5,574 bases of DNA, taken from NCBI GenBank assembly GCA_000435335.1, contig FR891333.1, positions 59,090-64,663 of the forward strand, read 5' to 3'. This DNA comes from Clostridium sp. CAG:964. GTDB taxonomy: Bacteria; Bacillota; Clostridia; Oscillospirales; Acutalibacteraceae. The notes under the pieces were generated by a model. The model was not told the DNA's origin. It made no database searches and saw only the letters and a list, made by a program, of their open reading frames with translations. This document shows positions 1 to 4,664 of this stretch, piece after piece. The stretch's first letter is position 1; each line of letters begins with the position of its first letter. The translations under genes were made by a program, and so were the position numbers.

Positions 1-36
1 GGTGCCTCTGTAGGTGCCTGTGTAGGTGCCTCTGTC
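1..36 (-). repeat. 12-bp tandem repeat coding a PTEA/PTQA linker
   Basis: Three 12-bp units of the form ggtgcctstgtm lie head to tail at 1-12, 13-24 and 25-36. On the minus strand they encode the four-residue units PTEA, PTQA and PTEA of an extracellular interdomain linker. The units differ at one or two positions. The array is open at the window edge, so the copy number is unknown. Such linkers separate binding and catalytic modules in secreted Gram-positive glycosidases. Confidence 0.85.
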
Positions 37-1016
37 GGAGTCTCGGTACCTCCGTTACCAACAGTTACGATGTAAGATTTCTGAGCAGTTGTATTTTTAC
101 AGTTCTGTACAGTAACATCTACTTTATAATTACCTGTTTTAGTTGGTGTAAAGTTTAGAATGTTGCTTTGCTTGTAGTAAACTGTGTTTACTGGGTTGCC
201 GTTAGGGTCAGTAACTGCAACCTTGTAGAACAATAGATTTGTACCTATATTACCTCCGGCTGCTTTTACATTTACAGGTATTGAAGTGTTAACAGGAACC
301 TGTCCTGAATAGCCTGTAGAGATACCCTTTAGTATCGGCTCTATAGCCAGTGAGTCATCCTTAATTTCATAAGAAATCTGCTTGCTGTTTGTGTTGCCGG
401 CTGCATCCTTTGCGTCGACTTTAATTGTGTATGTGCCTGCCTGTGCAGGTGTCCAAGTACAAGTGCTGTTTGTACCTGTGTAAATTGTCTTAGAGTTTAC
501 CGAGAAGGTATATTTTACAGTACCCTGTCCTCCGGCTACAACTGCCTTAAGAACAATGTCTGTTCCCTTATACTGCGGTGCCTCAACATCTGTTTCAACA
601 GACAGCTTCAGAGCACTTGTGTCATACATAGACCAAGAGCCTGATGAACCCTTCAGCGTATACAAATTACCTTTAATGTTTGTTAGATCATTGGTTAATT
701 TGTTTCCGCCGCCACCGTTGTTAAAAATAACGCCGGTTAGGTCGCCAATATCACAAGGTAGCTCATAGCAATAAACATTGGTTTCGCCTGTTGCCTTTGT
801 CATTTTAACACCAGGCCAAGAGCTTGATTGTGAAGCGTTTCCTTCTACCCAATAGTGTATATATGGGTCTGTGGTGTCGTCTGTTTGAAGATAAATTGTT
901 GTACCATAGGTACCTGCTGCGGAAACCGCAGCTGTTCCCAAGCAGCACATACTTGTTACCATCAGCACTAAAGCTAACAAGCAAACTGCCATACGGGAAG
1001 TTCTTTTCTTCGTCAT
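1..1016 (-). CDS. Secreted starch-binding protein with CBM26-like and Ig-like domains (3' end outside window)
   Basis: The 338 visible residues start at ATG 1016-1014, chosen because AGGAGG lies 8 nt upstream, and the frame runs off the window edge. Residues 1-33 form a signal peptide: basic start (MTKKRTSR), hydrophobic core, and a VSA/A cleavage site. Residues about 38-130 resemble a CBM26 starch-binding module, with HYW (54-56), WPG (67-69) and FNNG (98-101). Two beta-rich Ig-like or Y_Y_Y-type domains follow (about 134-218 and 222-319), each with a TPxxxGxYxxxV-type strand (from T189 and T290). From 323 a Thr/Pro/Glu linker begins, with PTEA/PTQA repeats. It probably binds starch outside the cell. 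The missing C-terminus could be a catalytic domain, more CBMs, a dockerin or an anchor, so enzyme versus non-catalytic adhesin cannot be decided here. It has its own promoter and follows the terminator of the pullulanase gene. The gene and signal peptide are certain; the CBM family is likely and the role is inferred. Confidence 0.9.
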   Translation of the reverse strand, partial: MTKKRTSRMAVCLLALVLMVTSMCCLGTAAVSAAGTYGTTIYLQTDDTTDPYIHYWVEGNASQSSSWPGVKMTKATGETNVYCYELPCDIGDLTGVIFNNGGGGNKLTNDLTNIKGNLYTLKGSSGSWSMYDTSALKLSVETDVEAPQYKGTDIVLKAVVAGGQGTVKYTFSVNSKTIYTGTNSTCTWTPAQAGTYTIKVDAKDAAGNTNSKQISYEIKDDSLAIEPILKGISTGYSGQVPVNTSIPVNVKAAGGNIGTNLLFYKVAVTDPNGNPVNTVYYKQSNILNFTPTKTGNYKVDVTVQNCKNTTAQKSYIVTVGNGGTETPTEAPTQAPTEA

Positions 1017-1024
1017 AATTTTTT

Positions 1025-1030
1025 CCTCCT
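1025..1030 (-). promoter_or_regulatory. Ribosome binding site of the CBM26/Ig gene
   Basis: AGGAGG on the minus strand, 8 nt before the ATG at 1016-1014. It fixes the start at this Met and rules out the in-frame Met at residue 9, which has no such site. Confidence 0.9.
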
Positions 1031-1041
1031 ACGAAAATTCT

Positions 1042-1070
1042 TGTAACCTCGGTATTACATTTTAAATACC
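1042..1070 (-). promoter_or_regulatory. Two overlapping inverted repeats in the leader of the CBM26/Ig gene
   Basis: On the minus strand GGTATT-N8-AATACC (1070-1051) overlaps TGTAA-N8-TTACA (1059-1042). The second is an 18-bp imperfect palindrome with CG at its exact centre, a layout common in LacI-family operators. As RNA the two stems share bases and exclude each other. Both lie between the predicted transcription start (about 1082) and the ribosome site (1025-1030), so they could act as an operator or as alternative leader hairpins. The repeats are seen directly; the function is inferred. Confidence 0.4.
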
Positions 1071-1084
1071 TACATAATTACGTA
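1071..1084. promoter_or_regulatory. Near-palindrome at the predicted transcription start
   Basis: The plus-strand sequence TACATAATTACGTA is a 14-bp palindrome apart from one mismatched pair (positions 4 and 11). It begins 5 bp downstream of the -10 hexamer and covers the expected +1, a usual place for a repressor operator. AT-rich DNA yields such palindromes by chance, so this is weak. Confidence 0.25.
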
Positions 1085-1088
1085 TCCT

Positions 1089-1117
1089 ATTATAACACTT
1101 TATTCCAGAAATAATAA
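1089..1117 (-). promoter_or_regulatory. Extended -10 promoter for the CBM26/Ig gene
   Basis: On the minus strand a perfect TATAAT (1094-1089) is preceded by TG with one base between (TGTTATAAT), the extended -10 form. At 17-nt spacing the -35 position reads TTATTA (1117-1112), a poor match to TTGACA, as is usual for extended -10 promoters. The predicted start near 1082 gives a leader of about 65 nt. An AT-rich inverted repeat (AATAAA-N4-TTTATT, 1113-1128) covers the -35 region and might be an operator or chance. Confidence 0.65.
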
Positions 1118-1129
1118 ATTCTTTTATTG

Positions 1130-1244
1130 TACAAACTTTTCAGGTGTTTTTTATTGAATATTCACTAGCTGACAGGATAACGCTGCCTAAAAGACTTTGT
1201 ATCGACTACCAACTATTTCTTCCCATTGCTAAAACACAAACGTG
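1130..1244. other. Unexplained intergenic segment
   Basis: This stretch lies between the promoter of the CBM26/Ig gene and the terminator of the pullulanase gene. I find no convincing ORF on either strand. The part at about 1165-1235 is less AT-rich than its flanks. On the minus strand it can form a small stem GGCAG-N7-CTGTC (1171-1187, one G-U pair). It could be an upstream regulatory region, a short dispersed element or a small RNA, but no known riboswitch or RNA family was recognised. Confidence 0.3.
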
Positions 1245-1290
1245 CAAAACAAAATCCCCCGCATTACACGAGGGATTTGTTTTTATTAAT
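1242..1290 (-). terminator. Intrinsic terminator of the dockerin pullulanase gene, possibly bidirectional
   Basis: On the minus strand AAATCCCTCG pairs with CGGGGGATTT (1278-1269 with 1261-1252) around a 7-nt loop. This is a 10-bp stem with one G-U pair. TTTTGTTTTGC follows, forming the U-tract. It begins 50 nt after the pullulanase stop codon, as expected for a rho-independent terminator. An A-rich stretch on the other side reads as a T-tract (TTTGTTTTT) on the plus strand, so the hairpin could work in both directions, but no plus-strand gene is visible to use it. Confidence 0.9.
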
Positions 1291-1328
1291 TTACATTCAT
1301 ATTTTGAAAATATAACGCAAGCCCTGTC

Positions 1329-4300
1329 TTATGCTGCAGGCTTTTCAGTTTCAACAGATGCTACCTTTTTTGCGCTCTTCATTGTAATCCACAAGGAGCC
1401 TGTATAGTCTGTATAGTCGTCTGTTTGGCTGCCGTTGCCGTCATTTACAATCCAGTTGTAAGCACCTTCTCCTTTTGCACAGAAGTTGAAGGAATACCAA
1501 CCGTCTTTGTCAAAGTCAGCCAGCTGTGTTCCCGGCCAATCGCCTGTTGGGTTATAAACCTCGTCGCCTGTCTGCAAGGCTGACTGCCACATATATATAT
1601 ACGGTGACCAAGTTGCCCCCTCAGGAAGTCTGATATTTATTGTTGTGGTTACAACATTTGTTGTCCAGTCGCTGTTTAGAATAATCCACTGGTCACCGCT
1701 GCAATTGCCGCTGTCATCTGTTTGGTTTGTGCCGTCATTTAAAATCCAGTTGTATGTACCGGATGTAGCAAATGTGTATTCAAACCAGCCGTCTCCGTCA
1801 GCGTCTGTCATTGCTGCACCCGGCCAATCGCCACTGTTGTTTGTGCCGTCGTCCTCCCAAACATATAGGTTAGGAGTTACACCCTCAGGAGCCTGAACAT
1901 GGAGTGTAACGCTTTGTGCACCAAGAACATAATGATATACAACCGATGTATTGCCTACTGCCACTATACCTGTAGAGTTGGCCGGCATATTTTCCTTGTC
2001 CAGCTCATAGAAAGTAATGTCAACCGGCTCAACACTGTAGCTCTTACCTGCCTTCATTGTCATAACTGTGTCTTCTCTTAGCTTGCTGCCGTCCTCGTCA
2101 ACATAAGATACTGTAACTGTACCTACTGACAACGGTACTTCGTGGCCAAGCAAATGTCTTAAAATTAAAACTACATCTGAAACATCTGCAACACCGTTTT
2201 TGTTTACATCTGCATTTGTCAGTTCACTTTCGCTTAGCTCAAGCAGACCCAGAATATTTCTCTGAATCATAACTGCATCTACCAATGTAACATCGCCCTC
2301 GCCGTTAAGGCTTTTAAACTCAACAAGGTTTGGCACATAGTGGTACTCAACAATAATCTTATCCTCTGTGTATACGCCCTCGCTGTTATCTGTCACACTC
2401 TTAAGGTTATACTCAAGATCGTAGCTGCTGCTTGGCTGTGTACGGTAGTAGTCGCCAACTTTACCGGAAAGTGTCAATGTTGAAAGTATTTTGCCTGTTG
2501 AATCATCAATATGTCTAACCTCAACAACACCCTTTGTGCTTTCAACCTGCGACGCCATATAGCTGTCCTTGTCAACAAGCACCAAGGCCTCGCCTGCAGG
2601 CACTGTAATATCTCTGCCGCTTACCTCGCCAAGGTTAGCCACACCTGCAATCTGACCGTTTACAACAGTTACCCAGCTGTCAGGCAATGTGCTGTCAAGC
2701 TTTACTGTTTGGTCTTTGCTGCTGTCATTAAACAGCATTACAACATTTTTCCAGTCGGAATTATCATTGTCGGCATATACCATCTGAACAAGACCTTTAC
2801 CGTTGCTGTAAGAGCCTGTAACATTGTCAAGCTTAGTAGCTGTTCTTACAGGAGCAAAGTAATTTCTGAACTCAAGCATACCCTTGTAGTAAGAAACAAG
2901 ATCGCCGTATTCAACTGTTCTGCTCCAGTCAAGCTTGTTAATATCTACAGAAGATGAGTAGCTGTTTTCGTCGCCCTGTTTTGTTCTTGCAAACTCCTCA
3001 CCGGCAAGCATAAATGTTGTACCCTGTGAAGCGTACATAATAGCGGCACTTAGCTTGTTCATCTTTATGTATTCGTCATAACGCTCTGTAAAGTCACCGC
3101 CCATTGAGTAAACCAAACGGTCATACAATGTTGCGTTGTCGTGACAAGAAGCATATGTAACCGTTTGCTCAGGCTGATTTGCCTTCCAGTTGCCGCCCTG
3201 AGTATTAGCTAGCATTCCATAGTAAATTGCCTTTGCATTGCTGCTCTTACCCTGAATATAGCCCTTGCCTGTTGCTTGAAAAACGCTGCCCTTAATAGCG
3301 TCACGGATTTGGTCGTTAAAGAAACCGACACGGTCGCTTAACAAGCTTGCGTTTGCCTGTGTAGAAGCGATTGTTCCCTCATCAAAGGTAGAGGTCATTG
3401 TCCAGCCCTCACCGTACATAATGATATTAGGGTCAATTTTATCCAGCTCTGTACGAATTAGATTCATTGTTTCTACATCGTGCAGACCCATCAGGTCAAA
3501 ACGGAAGCCGTCAACATGGTATTCCTTTGCCCAATAAACAACCGAGTCTACCATATACTTTCTGTACATAGCATGCTCTGAGGCAGTGTCATTGCCGCAG
3601 CCCGAGCCATTTGAGAGGCTGCCGTCTGCATTCATTCTGTAGTAGTAATCAGGAACTGTTTTTTGGAATACAGAATCTGTTGACTGTGTATGGTTATAAA
3701 CTACATCCATAATAACGCCCATACCGTTATCGTGAATGCTCTTAATCATTTCTTTTGCTTCTTTAATTCTTACATTACCGTCATATGGGTTTGATGAATA
3801 GCTGCCCTCAGGTACATTGTAGTTTTTAGGATCATAGCCCCAGTTAAACTGTGTATCGGGGCCTGTCTCGTCAACTGAGCCGTAATCAAAGAATGGTGTA
3901 ATTTGTACATAGTTTACGCCCAGATCCTTTAGGTAATTCATACCTGTAGGAATTTTACCCTCATTGTTCAGTGTTGTATTGCTTTCGGTAAAGCCAAGAT
4001 ACTTACCTCTGTTCTTTTCGCTTACACCTGAATTAGAGTCATATGTAAAGTCCTTTACATGAACCTCCCAAACCGAAGCGTCTGACTGATTTTCAACTCT
4101 TTTAAAGTTGTTGTCCTGCTCCCAGCCGTCAGGATTAGTTTTTGACAAGTCAACAACCATTGACCTGTCGCCGTTTACACCTGCTGCCTTTGCATAAGGG
4201 TCAGCTGTTTCTACAGTTTTTCCTGTTTTTGCGTCTGTTACCGAGTAAGTGTAGTAATAGTTACTCCAGATTCCCGACAGATTTATAGTCCAGATACCAT

Positions 4301-4604
4301 TGTCTTCTTTCTTCATGGTGTAGGTAGCAACTGAACCTGCACCCACTTCATCGTCCGAGCCTTTGGTAAAAATATTAAGCTTTACATCTGAGGCAGACGG
4401 TGACCACAGCTTAAAAGTGGTACTATCCTCACCATTGCAAACAGCACCCAGGTCATTTCCACTGTAGGCCTGCTCATCATATTTTGCCGCCTGCACCTCA
4501 TACGGGTTACTGCTTTCAGTGTCAGCTGCCGACACAGCTACAGAAGCAGTACTGCCTACAAGCATAACAGCAAGTGCAGCGGCAATTATTTTATTTAGTT
4601 TCAT
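1329..4604 (-). CDS. Secreted type I pullulanase (GH13) with internal dockerin, MucBP repeats and tandem CBM26-like modules
   Basis: This is a complete 1091-residue extracellular debranching enzyme predicted to hydrolyse alpha-1,6 bonds of pullulan, amylopectin and limit dextrins. The start is fixed by AAGGAGGT 6 nt upstream. Residues 1-26 are a signal peptide (VSA/A). About 50-140 is a CBM48-type N domain. The GH13 barrel carries the type I motif NWGYDP (254-259), region I DVVYNH (300-305), region II GFRFD with nucleophile D370, region III YGEGW with acid/base E399, and region IV HDN with D489. A C-terminal beta domain spans about 585-680. Then come MucBP-like 692-757, a type I dockerin (about 763-822) with loops 765-776 and 799-810, a second MucBP-like repeat 827-893, and CBM26-like modules 898-980 and 984-1077, each with YxW, WPG and NDG. 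All four catalytic motifs are intact. The dockerin implies docking on a cohesin scaffold, as in the R. bromii amylosome. The gene lies 60 nt after a paralogous pullulanase and ends at a terminator. Pullulanase activity is strongly supported; complex membership is inferred. Confidence 0.96.
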   Translation of the reverse strand: MKLNKIIAAALAVMLVGSTASVAVSAADTESSNPYEVQAAKYDEQAYSGNDLGAVCNGEDSTTFKLWSPSASDVKLNIFTKGSDDEVGAGSVATYTMKKEDNGIWTINLSGIWSNYYYTYSVTDAKTGKTVETADPYAKAAGVNGDRSMVVDLSKTNPDGWEQDNNFKRVENQSDASVWEVHVKDFTYDSNSGVSEKNRGKYLGFTESNTTLNNEGKIPTGMNYLKDLGVNYVQITPFFDYGSVDETGPDTQFNWGYDPKNYNVPEGSYSSNPYDGNVRIKEAKEMIKSIHDNGMGVIMDVVYNHTQSTDSVFQKTVPDYYYRMNADGSLSNGSGCGNDTASEHAMYRKYMVDSVVYWAKEYHVDGFRFDLMGLHDVETMNLIRTELDKIDPNIIMYGEGWTMTSTFDEGTIASTQANASLLSDRVGFFNDQIRDAIKGSVFQATGKGYIQGKSSNAKAIYYGMLANTQGGNWKANQPEQTVTYASCHDNATLYDRLVYSMGGDFTERYDEYIKMNKLSAAIMYASQGTTFMLAGEEFARTKQGDENSYSSSVDINKLDWSRTVEYGDLVSYYKGMLEFRNYFAPVRTATKLDNVTGSYSNGKGLVQMVYADNDNSDWKNVVMLFNDSSKDQTVKLDSTLPDSWVTVVNGQIAGVANLGEVSGRDITVPAGEALVLVDKDSYMASQVESTKGVVEVRHIDDSTGKILSTLTLSGKVGDYYRTQPSSSYDLEYNLKSVTDNSEGVYTEDKIIVEYHYVPNLVEFKSLNGEGDVTLVDAVMIQRNILGLLELSESELTNADVNKNGVADVSDVVLILRHLLGHEVPLSVGTVTVSYVDEDGSKLREDTVMTMKAGKSYSVEPVDITFYELDKENMPANSTGIVAVGNTSVVYHYVLGAQSVTLHVQAPEGVTPNLYVWEDDGTNNSGDWPGAAMTDADGDGWFEYTFATSGTYNWILNDGTNQTDDSGNCSGDQWIILNSDWTTNVVTTTINIRLPEGATWSPYIYMWQSALQTGDEVYNPTGDWPGTQLADFDKDGWYSFNFCAKGEGAYNWIVNDGNGSQTDDYTDYTGSLWITMKSAKKVASVETEKPAA
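1374..1913 (-). other. Tandem CBM26-like starch-binding modules (domain of the pullulanase)
   Basis: Residues 898-980 and 984-1077 align along their length. Both have an xLPEG/xAPEG opening, YxW (914-916 and 1004-1006), GDWPG (925-929 and 1021-1025), D-x-DGW, YNWI-x-NDG and QTDD. The second copy has an insertion between YxW and WPG. Aromatic residues near WPG are the expected starch contacts in this family. Paired modules usually raise affinity for insoluble starch. The assignment rests on motif recognition; another starch-binding family is possible. Confidence 0.75.
2139..2318 (-). other. Type I dockerin domain inside the pullulanase
   Basis: Residues 763-822 contain two EF-hand-like calcium loops, each followed by a helix ending in LG. 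Loop 2 (799-810, DVNKNGVADVSD) fits the D-x-N-x-D/N-G pattern with D at position 12. Loop 1 (765-776, SLNGEGDVTLVD) has Ser for the first Asp and Glu at position 5 but keeps N767, G770 and D776. Dockerins bind cohesins on scaffolds or cell-surface proteins. MucBP-like repeats flank it (2334-2531 and 1926-2126), so it is internal. Confidence 0.88.
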
Positions 4605-4610
4605 TTCTAA

Positions 4611-4618
4611 ACCTCCTT
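4611..4618 (-). promoter_or_regulatory. Ribosome binding site of the dockerin pullulanase
   Basis: AAGGAGGT on the minus strand, 6 nt before ATG 4604-4602, a near-perfect anti-Shine-Dalgarno match. It fixes the start at the Met that opens a normal signal peptide. Confidence 0.92.
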
Positions 4619-4632
4619 GTTGAATCTTATAT

Positions 4633-4660
4633 ATAATCTCTGCAAACGCAGAATGATTAT
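4633..4660 (-). promoter_or_regulatory. Intergenic hairpin with cre/LacI-like operator sequence
   Basis: In the 60-nt gap between the two pullulanase genes, ATAATC-AT-TCTGC and GCAGA-GATTAT pair around GTTT: 11 pairs with a 2-nt bulge. No U-tract follows, so it is not an intrinsic terminator. The plus-strand sequence TGCAAACGCAGAAT (4641-4654) matches the CcpA cre pattern TGNAANCGNWNNCA except at the last two positions, and TGCAAACG resembles a LacI-family half-site. It may bind a carbohydrate regulator or protect a processed mRNA end. I find no convincing promoter here: TTGATA (4663-4658) lies too far from the TATATA at 4635-4630. Co-transcription from the upstream gene is the simpler view. 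Confidence 0.45.
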
Positions 4661-4664
4661 CAAA

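Noticed and set aside
940..955. Cys pair in the signal peptide of the CBM26/Ig protein as a lipobox
   Set aside because: The residues before the Cys (T-S-M) do not fit the lipobox, and a good type I cleavage site (VSA/A) follows.
1144..1407. 87-codon plus-strand frame over the intergenic region and the pullulanase 3' end
   Set aside because: It starts at GTG without a Shine-Dalgarno sequence, runs through the terminator hairpin, and its second half is antisense to the pullulanase.
2511..2957. 148-codon open frame on the plus strand
   Set aside because: It lies fully antisense to the pullulanase beta-domain coding region. It has no ribosome site and no recognisable domain, and is a shadow of the conserved minus-strand gene.
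4627..4636. TTATATATAA palindrome as a promoter -10 for the dockerin pullulanase
   Set aside because: No -35-like hexamer occurs at 16-18 nt. The only TTGATA is 22 nt away, so I did not call a promoter.
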